NCBI GenBank assembly: GCA_013204125.1 | Contig: JABMOP010000361.1 | Location: 1-6,242 of the forward strand | Origin: Rhodospirillales bacterium | GTDB lineage: Bacteria > Pseudomonadota > Alphaproteobacteria > Rhodospirillales > UBA2165 | Reading direction: 5' to 3' | DNA: 6,242 bases | Shown here: piece by piece, positions 1 through 5,959 of the stretch | How positions within the stretch are numbered: the first letter of the stretch is position 1 | Layout: each line of letters begins with the position of its first letter | Made by a program: the position numbers and the translations under genes | The notes under the pieces: generated by a model | The model's database searches: none | What the model saw: only the letters and a program-made list of their open reading frames with translations | What the model was told of the DNA's origin: nothing

Positions 1-2
1 CC

Positions 3-1856
3 AATATTGAAAATGGAATTGGGCGCGCAGGTTGGCGCGGCTCGGACGATGGCGCCCGGCCCGGCAGCGGCGATGGGACCGATCTGCCAAGTTGGGATTT
101 AGGCGATCTCTATAACGGGCCAGACGATCCGGCTCTTGATCGGGATTTGGGCGAGGCCTCGCAAAAGGCGATAAAATTTGCCGAAGACTACAGCGGTAAA
201 CTGGCGGGGTTGGGCGGGCCGGATTTCGCCCAAGCGATCAAACAGTTTGAAGCCGTCGATGAAACCTTGTCCCGGGCCTTAAGCTATGGCCAGCTTTTGT
301 TCGCCGCCAATACGGAAGACGCCGAAACGGCCGCGTTTTACCAAAACCTGTCGGAACGGGCGACGCAAATATCGTCCGGCTTGTTATTTTTTGAATTGGA
401 AATCAACCGCATCGACGACGACATGATGGACGGCTGGTTAAAGAACGCGGAGGTTTTGCGCTATAAACCCTGGCTTGATGCAAACCGTGTGCTCAAACCC
501 CATCAATTGAGCGACGAATTAGAAAAATTCGCACATGAAAAACGCGTCGCCGGGCGTGCCGCCTGGACCCGCCTATTTGATGAAACTATGGCCGGGCTGC
601 GTTTCGATGTGGATGGCAAGCGGCTGACCTCTTCCGAAATCATGGACATGATGGTGGACCGCAAACCATCGCTACGCCGCAAAGCCGCAAAATCCTTTGG
701 CGCCGGTTTGGGCGATAACATCCGTCTATTTTCGATGATTACCAATACCCTCGCCAAGGACAAAGGGATCGAAGATGACTGGCGCCATCATGCCAGCCCG
801 ATATCGTCGCGCAATCTTCAAAACCGGGTCGAAGACGAAGTCGTGGATGCGTTGATCGGCGCGGTCAAAGACGCCTATCCTCAAATTTCGCACCGGTATT
901 ACAAGCTGAAGGCCCGCTGGCTTGAACTTGACGTCATGGATTATTGGGATCGCAACGCCCCTTTGCCGGACGCCGATGATAGCCGCCTTCCGTGGCAGGC
1001 TGCGCAAAAAACGGTTCTGGATGCCTATGCGGCGTTCGATCCGAAATTGAGCGAAGTGGCCGGGCGTTTTTTCGATAATTCCTGGATCGACGCGAAGCCC
1101 CGCGCGGGCAAGGATTCGGGCGCTTTTTCCCACCCGACCGTGCCCTCGGCGCACCCCTATATTTTGATGAATTACCATGGCAAGACGCGGGACGTAATGA
1201 CCTTGGCCCATGAATTAGGTCACGGCGTGCATCAGATTTTGGCTGCGCCGCAGGGGCATTTTCTTTCCAACACGCCGCTTACCTTGGCCGAAACCGCCTC
1301 GGTGTTCGGCGAAATGCTGACCTTTCGGGCGATGCTGGCTGCAGCGCCGGATGATCGCCGCCGCCGGGTGTTGCTGGCTTCCAAGGTCGAGGACATGCTC
1401 AACACCGTGGTTCGCCAAGTGGCGTTTTGCGATTTCGAAATCCGTGTCCATGGCGCGCGCCGCTCGGGCGAGGTCAGCGCCGAACGGCTTGGCGAAATTT
1501 GGCTGGACGTCCAGCGCGAAAGCTTAGGTCCGGCTTTTCGCTTTGATGAAGAATACAAAAATTATTGGGCCTATATCCCTCATTTCATTCATGCGCCGTT
1601 TTATGTCTACGCTTATGCCTTTGGCGATTGCCTGGTGAATTCGCTCTACGGCGTGTTCGAAGGCGGCCATGCGGATTTTCAAAGCAAATATTTAGATCTG
1701 CTGCGCGCCGGCGGCACTTTGCGCCATTCCGAGCTGCTGGCGCCATTTGGTCTTAATGCCGGTGATCCCAGTTTCTGGGCGAAAGGGCTGCACGTCATAT
1801 CCGGCTTTGTTGACGATTTGGAGGCTGCGCTCGTTAACAAAGATAGTGGTGGATAA
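3..1856 (+). CDS. pepF: M3-family oligoendopeptidase (PepF-like zinc metallopeptidase), 5'-partial at window edge
   Basis: Cytoplasmic zinc peptidase that cleaves short peptides; 617 residues are visible. Numbering from the codon at 3, the zinc motif HELGH is residues 403-407 (bases 1209-1223), followed 27 residues after the first His by Glu430 in LAETAS, the expected third zinc ligand. The motif PHFIHAPFYVYAYAFGD follows, with His527, His530 and Tyr534/536/538, matching the substrate-binding His/Tyr cluster of M3 enzymes. The N-terminal part is the helical oligopeptidase F region. No stop exists upstream of the TTG at 147, and the codons before it encode LPSWDLGDLYNGPDDPALD, a typical PepF N-terminus, so TTG147 is not the start. 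No ATG, GTG or TTG lies in frame between 3 and 147, so the true start is probably left of the window. It overlaps the next gene by one base. No signal peptide is visible. The family call is firm; the peptide substrates are unknown. Confidence 0.93.
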   Translation, partial: NIENGIGRAGWRGSDDGARPGSGDGTDLPSWDLGDLYNGPDDPALDRDLGEASQKAIKFAEDYSGKLAGLGGPDFAQAIKQFEAVDETLSRALSYGQLLFAANTEDAETAAFYQNLSERATQISSGLLFFELEINRIDDDMMDGWLKNAEVLRYKPWLDANRVLKPHQLSDELEKFAHEKRVAGRAAWTRLFDETMAGLRFDVDGKRLTSSEIMDMMVDRKPSLRRKAAKSFGAGLGDNIRLFSMITNTLAKDKGIEDDWRHHASPISSRNLQNRVEDEVVDALIGAVKDAYPQISHRYYKLKARWLELDVMDYWDRNAPLPDADDSRLPWQAAQKTVLDAYAAFDPKLSEVAGRFFDNSWIDAKPRAGKDSGAFSHPTVPSAHPYILMNYHGKTRDVMTLAHELGHGVHQILAAPQGHFLSNTPLTLAETASVFGEMLTFRAMLAAAPDDRRRRVLLASKVEDMLNTVVRQVAFCDFEIRVHGARRSGEVSAERLGEIWLDVQRESLGPAFRFDEEYKNYWAYIPHFIHAPFYVYAYAFGDCLVNSLYGVFEGGHADFQSKYLDLLRAGGTLRHSELLAPFGLNAGDPSFWAKGLHVISGFVDDLEAALVNKDSGG

Positions 1857-3199
1857 TGAACGAGCGCCGCCAATTTGGCGGGCGGGCGCTGCGTTATGCC
1901 CGGGTTGGCCGCGCCGTTGGTGGATTGGCCGCTCGTTTGGCCGGCGAGCGCTATCTCGGCCTTAAAATCGACCGTTTGGACCATGCCGAAGATTTGAAAG
2001 ACGCTTTGGGCGGGCTTAAAGGTCCGTTGATGAAGGTGGCGCAAATCCTGTCCACAATTCCGAACGCGTTGCCGCCGGAATACGCCGCACAATTGGCGGA
2101 GCTGCAATCAAACGCGCCGCCGATGGGGTGGAGCTTCGTCAAACGGCGGATGAGCGCCGAGCTTGGCGCCGATTGGCAAAACCTTTTTAGCGAATTCGGC
2201 CACGAAGCCGCCGCCGCCGCATCGCTGGGTCAGGTCCACCGGGCCAGCGACTTAGAAGGCCGCCAAATTGCCTGCAAATTGCAATATCCGGATATGGCGA
2301 CGGTGGTCGAGGCGGATTTGAGGCAGCTGAAATTGGTATTTGCGATTTTCCGCCGCTACGACCAAGCCATCGATCCTGCCGAGGTGCACAAAGAACTGTC
2401 CGCCCGCCTGATGGAAGAACTGGACTACCGGCGCGAAGCCAAACACATACGGCTTTATGAAGGAATGTTGGAGGGCGAAGGCGGCGTCCATGTGCCCGAA
2501 GTGATCGACGCCTTGTGCGGCGACAGATTGCTGAGCATGAGTTGGATGGAAGGCATATCGCTGCTGCCCTACATCGATGCCCACGAAGCTGTCGAAGACC
2601 GCAACCGGGTTGCCCTTAATATGTTTCGCGCATGGTATGTGCCGTTCTATAGATGCGGCGTCATTCATGGCGACCCGCATCTCGGCAATTATACCCTGCG
2701 CGAAGACGGCAGTGTGAATTTGCTCGATTTCGGCTGTATCCGGGTGTTCAAGCCATCCTTCGTTCAGGGGGTGATCGATCTCTATCGGGCGCTCCGCGAT
2801 GACGATGTCGATTTGGCGGTCCATGCCTATGAAATCTGGGGCTTTACCGGGTTGACCAAAGAAATAATCGATATCCTCAATTTGTGGGCGGAATTCGTCT
2901 ATGCGCCTTTGATGGAAGACCGCATTCGCCCGATCCAGGACCAAAAAGGCGAATACGGCGCCGAAGTTGCCGGCAAAGTGCGCGCCGAATTAAATCGAAT
3001 TGGCGGTGTGCGCCCGCCGCCGGAATTTGTGCTTATGGACCGCGCCGCCATTGGCCTCGGTTCGGTATTCACGCATTTGGGCGCTCGGATTAACTGGCAC
3101 CGGGTGTTCCATGAACTGATCGACGATTTCGATGCCGCGGAGATGGCGGCGCGCCAAAAATCAGCCTTCAAAAAATTAGAGCTGGAGCCGGCTTATTAA
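1856..3199 (+). CDS. ABC1/AarF/UbiB-family atypical kinase-like protein
   Basis: 447-residue protein of the ABC1 (UbiB/ADCK/COQ8) family, atypical kinase-like ATPases linked to ubiquinone biosynthesis and lipid homeostasis. Motifs in order: LMKVAQ at 58-63 (the KxGQ position), an Ala-rich loop AAAAASLGQVH at 118-128 in place of a normal P-loop, Lys141 in ACKLQYP (ATP-binding lysine), EELDYRREAKH at 187-197, catalytic-loop HGDPHLGN at 271-278 (Asp273, Asn278) and DFG at 291-293 (metal binding). All key catalytic residues are present. The KxGQ motif reads KVAQ, an Ala for Gly change. No strong C-terminal transmembrane helix is evident, unlike E. coli UbiB. The ATG shares its A with the TAA of the peptidase gene, so translation is probably coupled; only a weak GGTGG lies just upstream. 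Whether it is the true ubiquinone-pathway UbiB or a paralogue cannot be decided here, so no symbol is given. Confidence 0.92.
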   Translation: MNERRQFGGRALRYARVGRAVGGLAARLAGERYLGLKIDRLDHAEDLKDALGGLKGPLMKVAQILSTIPNALPPEYAAQLAELQSNAPPMGWSFVKRRMSAELGADWQNLFSEFGHEAAAAASLGQVHRASDLEGRQIACKLQYPDMATVVEADLRQLKLVFAIFRRYDQAIDPAEVHKELSARLMEELDYRREAKHIRLYEGMLEGEGGVHVPEVIDALCGDRLLSMSWMEGISLLPYIDAHEAVEDRNRVALNMFRAWYVPFYRCGVIHGDPHLGNYTLREDGSVNLLDFGCIRVFKPSFVQGVIDLYRALRDDDVDLAVHAYEIWGFTGLTKEIIDILNLWAEFVYAPLMEDRIRPIQDQKGEYGAEVAGKVRAELNRIGGVRPPPEFVLMDRAAIGLGSVFTHLGARINWHRVFHELIDDFDAAEMAARQKSAFKKLELEPAY

Positions 3200-3210
3200 G
3201 GGTCAGGCGC

Positions 3211-3735
3211 TTATCGGCCCAACTCGGTCAGGGTTATTATGGCAAGGATGCCGCTGAGGGTAATAATGCCAACCATGAACAGGAGAATAATATAGCGGTG
3301 AAAATTTGCCTCGCGCGTTGATTTGACCTGCCGGATGGCACGGAAAACGCTCGAATATTTTTCTTCGATTGCGGAAATTTTTCGGCCCTCGTTATGTTGC
3401 CATATTTGGAACAGGATCAGCAAGAAGACCGAAACCATGCCGGTGAAAATGAGGCCAAGGCGGAGCATCTTGAAATACAGCTCATCGGCGGGGACAAACT
3501 TTGCAAGCCAGACACCGGCCACATAGATAACCAAGGTCGAAGCAACGGATTTCCATTGGATGCCTTTGGCGTAAAGAATGGTCCGCGTGGCATCATCATA
3601 GATCAGGCCAAGCTCCCGATGGGTGGCGTCATCCAGGGTTGACGGCTGGATTTCCGGTTCCCGTTCGGCGTCTTGGTCTTCGCCTTCGCCTTTACCTTTG
3701 CCTTTGTCGTTATTTTTGCCATTTTCGTCGGCCAT
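3211..3735 (-). CDS. Small three-helix membrane protein of unknown function
   Basis: I do not recognise this 174-residue protein. Its N-terminus (about residues 1-45) is hydrophilic and low-complexity, rich in Lys, Gly, Glu and Asp (for example DKGKGKGEGED at 10-20). Three hydrophobic stretches follow: about 63-80 (SVASTLVIYVAGVWLAKF), 90-112 (LGLIFTGMVSVFLLILFQ core) and 148-169 (YIILLFMVGIITLSGILAII core). Between helices 2 and 3 is a charged stretch of about 35 residues (QHNEGRKISAIEEKYSSVFRAIRQVKSTREANFHR by composition, seen at 113-147) that could form a cytoplasmic helix. The start is ATG at 3735 with GAAGGG about 10 bases upstream on the minus strand; the stop is TAA. Codon use resembles the neighbours. 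It converges on the ABC1 gene with an 11-base gap and diverges from the methyltransferase gene. That the frame is real rests on its length, its hydrophobic pattern and its ribosome site, not on a known family. Confidence 0.75.
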   Translation of the reverse strand: MADENGKNNDKGKGKGEGEDQDAEREPEIQPSTLDDATHRELGLIYDDATRTILYAKGIQWKSVASTLVIYVAGVWLAKFVPADELYFKMLRLGLIFTGMVSVFLLILFQIWQHNEGRKISAIEEKYSSVFRAIRQVKSTREANFHRYIILLFMVGIITLSGILAIITLTELGR

Positions 3736-3774
3736 AATCTTAAACCCTTCACCCCAATCAAATGTTCAATATCC

Positions 3775-3805
3775 TTTATATTTGAATTTCCTTGGCAAAA
3801 GTCCA
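3775..3805 (-). promoter_or_regulatory. Weak candidate promoter for the membrane protein gene
   Basis: On the minus strand TATAAA (3780 down to 3775) lies about 40 bases before the ATG at 3735. The best -35-like hexamer is TGGACT (3805-3800), 19 bases away, a poor spacing. AT-rich sequence surrounds it. The -10 position is plausible but unproven. Confidence 0.3.
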
Positions 3806-3869
3806 GCTTAACGCATAAAAACCCACTAAATTGAAGGAATTAGTCTGCATTTTGGGGCGCTTTCTAGGA

Positions 3870-3875
3870 TATAAT
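3870..3875 (+). promoter_or_regulatory. Candidate -10 box (TATAAT) for the selenoprotein methyltransferase gene
   Basis: A perfect TATAAT sits 36 bases before the ATG at 3912, giving an expected transcript start near 3882 and a leader of about 30 bases. No good TTGACA-like hexamer lies 16-18 bases upstream (the window there reads TGCATTT), and there is no extended TGn element. An activator-dependent or weak sigma-70 type promoter is possible. It places the methyltransferase under its own promoter, separate from the genes on its left. Confidence 0.5.
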
Positions 3876-3896
3876 GGCGGCAATTGGTAGGTCATG

Positions 3897-3905
3897 AGGA
3901 AAGGA
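3897..3905 (+). promoter_or_regulatory. Ribosome binding site that sets the methyltransferase start
   Basis: AGGAAAGGA ends six bases before the ATG at 3912, an ideal Shine-Dalgarno. The in-frame ATG at 3894 has no comparable site and would place the Shine-Dalgarno inside the coding region, so 3912 is preferred. Confidence 0.8.
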
Positions 3906-3911
3906 CATCTG

Positions 3912-4685
3912 ATGACAACTGAAACGCAGGTAAATCCGGCCCAGTTACGGGAACAGGTTAAGGATAAATACCGCGAAGTTGCGACCGAGCCGGACCGCGA
4001 ATTTCATTTCCATACGGGCCGGCCCTTGGCCCGGCGCCTCGGCTACGACCAAAGCGTGGTCGACCAATTGCCGGACCCGGCGGTGGAAAGTTTCGCCGGT
4101 GTCGCCAACCCATTTTCGTTCAGTGAGTTAGCCAACGGCGAGCATGTGGTTGATGCGGGATCGGGCGCTGGTTTCGATAGCTTCATTGCCGCCGGGCAAG
4201 TGGGCAGCGAAGGCCACGTCATCGGTGTCGACATGACGCCGGAAATGTTGGCGAAATCCCGCGCCACGGCTTCGGCGATGGGATTATCGAACGTCGAATT
4301 TCTGGAAGGATTGTTGGAAGACATCCCGGTCGAAGACGGCTGGGCCGATGTTGTCATATCCAACGGCGTTTTCAATCTTTGCGTCGATAAGCAAGCAGTG
4401 TTTTCGGAAGTTTTTCGCGTGCTCAAGCCGGGCGGGCGGGCGCAATTCGCCGATATCGCCAATGGTCAGCCGGTGCCGGAAGGCGCGCTCAACAATATTG
4501 ATCTGTGGACGGCCTGAATCGCCGGGGGCCTGCCGTGTGCAGGTTGGCAGAAAATGTTGGAAGACAGTGGCTTTGTAGATGTTGAGATCGGCCAAGCGGT
4601 CGATACCTTCGGCGACGCCTCGGGCGAGCCCAACGCGCGGCGGTTCGAGGTTTACGGCTATCCGTTCTTAGCCAGGAAGCGCTGA
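3912..4685 (+). CDS. Predicted selenocysteine-containing SAM-dependent methyltransferase, ArsM-like (Sec202 at TGA 4515-4517)
   Basis: Class I Rossmann methyltransferase of 257 residues if the internal TGA is read as selenocysteine. SAM motif I is VVDAGSGAGFD at 79-89; GVDMTPEML (105-113) is motif II with the acidic ribose-binding residue; VVISNGVFNLC (147-157) and FRVLKPGGR (168-176) follow. These resemble arsenite methyltransferases (ArsM). ArsM enzymes have a Cys in SNCV and another in a CxxG segment after the DL-Y/W element; here the first is Gly152 and the second position is the TGA, within LWTA-U-IAGGLP. After the TGA the frame runs 55 codons to a TGA at 4683, ending in FEVYGYPFLARKR, a natural family-like C-terminus. 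A SECIS-like hairpin follows the TGA. A conventional call would stop at 4517 and lose this C-terminal part. Remaining cysteines are Cys157 and Cys209. The substrate is unknown; metalloid methylation is only an inference. The alternatives are a nonsense-mutated pseudogene or a sequencing error. Confidence 0.8.
4515..4517 (+). other. In-frame UGA predicted to encode selenocysteine (Sec202)
   Basis: The TGA lies between codons for LWTA and IAGGLP, at the position of a conserved Cys in ArsM-like enzymes. A general change of code is unlikely: no other gene in the window has an internal TGA, tryptophans are all TGG, and another TGA ends this same frame at 4683-4685. TGA differs from the Cys codons TGC and TGT only in the third base, as expected of a Cys/Sec exchange. 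Confidence 0.78.
4521..4548 (+). promoter_or_regulatory. Candidate bacterial SECIS hairpin inside the coding region
   Basis: The top stem CCTGC (4529-4533) pairs perfectly with GCAGG (4539-4543) around the 5-nt loop CGTGT. Two G-U pairs (4527/4545 and 4528/4544) extend it. After a three-G bulge (4524-4526), GCC (4521-4523) pairs with GGC (4546-4548). The loop begins 16 nt after the TGA and has G at its second position. Both fit the described bacterial SECIS pattern (short distance from UGA, small apical loop with an early G) through which SelB delivers selenocysteinyl-tRNA. I folded this by eye; no energy was computed. Confidence 0.72.
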
Positions 4686-4745
4686 TTAATCACCGGAGCG
4701 ACACGGCGGAAAATTAAATCGAAATTCCCGTAATTGCCCCTTGGC

Positions 4746-4768
4746 AAATGGCGTCCAACGGGCCATTT
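4746..4768 (+). terminator. Weak hairpin, possible terminator after the methyltransferase gene
   Basis: AAATGGC (4746-4752) pairs perfectly with GCCATTT (4762-4768) around a 9-nt loop. Only one T follows before GG, so there is no real U-tract; it is at best a weak intrinsic terminator or a leader structure of the transhydrogenase operon. Apart from this, the 118-base gap 4686-4803 shows no open frame of note and no convincing promoter. Confidence 0.3.
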
Positions 4769-4794
4769 TGGTGGTGTTCAGAATTTTCCGCTAA

Positions 4795-4800
4795 GAGGTG
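4795..4800 (+). promoter_or_regulatory. Ribosome binding site that sets the pntAA start
   Basis: GAGGTG lies just before the ATG at 4804 (five bases after GAGG). It overlaps the alternative GTG start at 4798, which would therefore have no usable site. The ATG start gives MKIGVPKERR, the family N-terminus, and a length of 384 residues. Confidence 0.75.
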
Positions 4801-4803
4801 GGC

Positions 4804-5958
4804 ATGAAAATCGGTGTTCCTAAGGAACGGCGCGATGGCGAATTTCGGATTGCCGTATCGCCAGATACGGTAAAAAAACTCGTCGTTCTCGGTTTCGAAG
4901 TTGCCGTTGAAAAAGGCGCCGGTGCGGGCGCATCGTTTTCGGACGCGGCGTTGCGGCAAGCCGGTGCAACGATCACCGAAAATGCGGCCGCCGCCGTCGG
5001 CGATGCCGATCTGGTCTTAAAAGTACGCGCCCCGATGTCCGCCGCGGAAGGCGACGACGAAATCGGCATGATGAAATCCGGCGCCATGGTGGTGGCCCAA
5101 ATGTCGGCGCTTGGAAATGAAGATGGCATCAAAGCCATCGCCGCCGCCGGGCTGACCGGTTTCGCCATGGAAATGATGCCGCGCATTACCCGCGCCCAAT
5201 CGATGGATGTGTTGTCATCGCAAAGCAATTTAGCGGGCTATAAAGCCGTGCTCGACGCCGCCGGTGAATTGGGCCGCGCCTTTCCAATGATGATGACGGC
5301 GGCGGGCACCATTGCGCCGGCCAAAGTGTTCATCATGGGCGTTGGCGTCGCCGGGCTTCAAGCGATCGCCACTGCCAAACGCCTCGGCGCCGTGGTCACC
5401 GCCACCGACGTCCGCCCGGCGACCAAAGAACAGGTTGAAAGCCTTGGCGGTAAGTTCCTGGTAGTTGATCCGGAAATGGAAAAAGATGCGCAGACCGAAG
5501 GCGGCTATGCCAAGGAAATGCCGCCCGAATATTTTGAAAAACAAAAACAAGTGGTCGCCGAACACATCAAAAAACAAGACGTGGTGATTACCACGGCGCT
5601 GATCCCCGGTCGCGCCGCGCCGGTGCTGGTCACCGAAGAAATGGTGAAATCGATGCGCGAAGGCGCGGTGCTTATCGATTTGGCAGTGGAAGCCGGCGGC
5701 AATTGCCCGCTTTCCGAATTGGGCAAGGTGGTGGTCAAGCACGGCGTTACCATCGTCGGCCATGCCAATGTTCCAAGCCGCATTGCCGAAGATGCCAGCT
5801 CGCTTTACGCCAAGAACGTGCTCAATTTTCTAACCCCGCTGGTCGACGCCGAGACCAAGGAAATGACCATCGACTGGGAAGACGAAATAATTCAGGGAAT
5901 TTTGATTTGCCGGGATGGTAAAATTGTTCATCCCGCTTTAATTGGAGGGGAGAGCTAA
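4804..5958 (+). CDS. pntAA: NAD(P) transhydrogenase subunit alpha part 1 (PntAA, NAD(H)-binding dI domain)
   Basis: Soluble dI component of the proton-translocating transhydrogenase, which passes hydride from NADH to NADP+ using the proton gradient and so supplies NADPH. It binds NAD(H) at the cytoplasmic face of the PntAB/PntB membrane parts. The protein is 384 residues, the length I recall for the split subunit of Rhodospirillum rubrum. Visible landmarks: N-terminal MKIGVPKERR; the RQD loop with Arg127, Gln132 and Asp135 in RITRAQSMD; SSQSNLAGY at 138-146; the Rossmann motif GVGVAGLQA at 179-187 with the acidic TDVR at 201-204; the mobile loop around EGGYAKEM (232-239); ITTALIPG at 262-269; and IDLAVEAGGNCP at 291-302. 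It ends at a TAA immediately before pntAB, so the two are co-transcribed. All landmarks are intact; high confidence. Confidence 0.97.
   Translation: MKIGVPKERRDGEFRIAVSPDTVKKLVVLGFEVAVEKGAGAGASFSDAALRQAGATITENAAAAVGDADLVLKVRAPMSAAEGDDEIGMMKSGAMVVAQMSALGNEDGIKAIAAAGLTGFAMEMMPRITRAQSMDVLSSQSNLAGYKAVLDAAGELGRAFPMMMTAAGTIAPAKVFIMGVGVAGLQAIATAKRLGAVVTATDVRPATKEQVESLGGKFLVVDPEMEKDAQTEGGYAKEMPPEYFEKQKQVVAEHIKKQDVVITTALIPGRAAPVLVTEEMVKSMREGAVLIDLAVEAGGNCPLSELGKVVVKHGVTIVGHANVPSRIAEDASSLYAKNVLNFLTPLVDAETKEMTIDWEDEIIQGILICRDGKIVHPALIGGES
5944..5952 (+). promoter_or_regulatory. Ribosome binding site for pntAB inside the end of pntAA
   Basis: The purine-rich run GGAGGGGAG lies seven bases before the TTG at 5960, inside the last codons of pntAA. 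It supports TTG as the start, as no ATG or GTG is in frame at the beginning of the protein. Confidence 0.65.
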
Positions 5959-5959
5959 A

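Noticed and set aside
13..102. Short frame from ATG 13 to TAG 102 on the + strand as an upstream peptide
   Set aside because: It is in a different frame from the peptidase and overlaps codons that clearly encode the peptidase N-terminus.
2252..2944. Long antisense open frames opposite the ABC1 and pntAA genes (also 5230-5763)
   Set aside because: They lie opposite strongly supported genes, have His- and Phe-rich shadow composition, and show no family motif. They are typical by-products of GC-biased codon positions.
3232..3266. TTATTA/TAATAA inverted repeat as a bidirectional terminator between the convergent genes
   Set aside because: It lies inside the coding sequence of the minus-strand gene, has a long spacer and no GC-rich stem or U-tract. 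It reflects Ile/Leu-rich codons of the membrane helix.
3894..3911. Upstream ATG (3894) as the methyltransferase start
   Set aside because: It has no ribosome site and would bury the AGGAAAGGA site within the gene; ATG 3912 is ideally spaced.
4515..4517. TGA read as tryptophan under a variant genetic code
   Set aside because: No other gene here uses internal TGA, tryptophans are TGG, and the family has Cys, not Trp, at this position. The TGA at 4683 also acts as a sensible stop.
4348..4578. A 76-codon frame on the + strand spanning the internal TGA, which might indicate a frameshift past it
   Set aside because: Its protein has no family-like sequence. The original frame, not this one, carries recognisable methyltransferase sequence on both sides of the TGA.
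4515..4685. The methyltransferase as a nonsense-mutated pseudogene
   Set aside because: The frame after the TGA is intact and family-like to its natural end, the TGA is at a conserved Cys position, a SECIS-like hairpin follows at the right distance, and the promoter and ribosome site are good. A random stop would not be expected to show all of these. It remains the main alternative.
4741..4769. TTGGCA with CATTTT 17 bases later as a promoter for pntAA
   Set aside because: The -10 part matches only three of six positions and overlaps the hairpin stem, so it is too weak to call.
4798..4803. GTG at 4798 as the pntAA start
   Set aside because: The GTG is part of the GAGGTG ribosome site; ATG 4804 gives the typical MKIGVPKE start.
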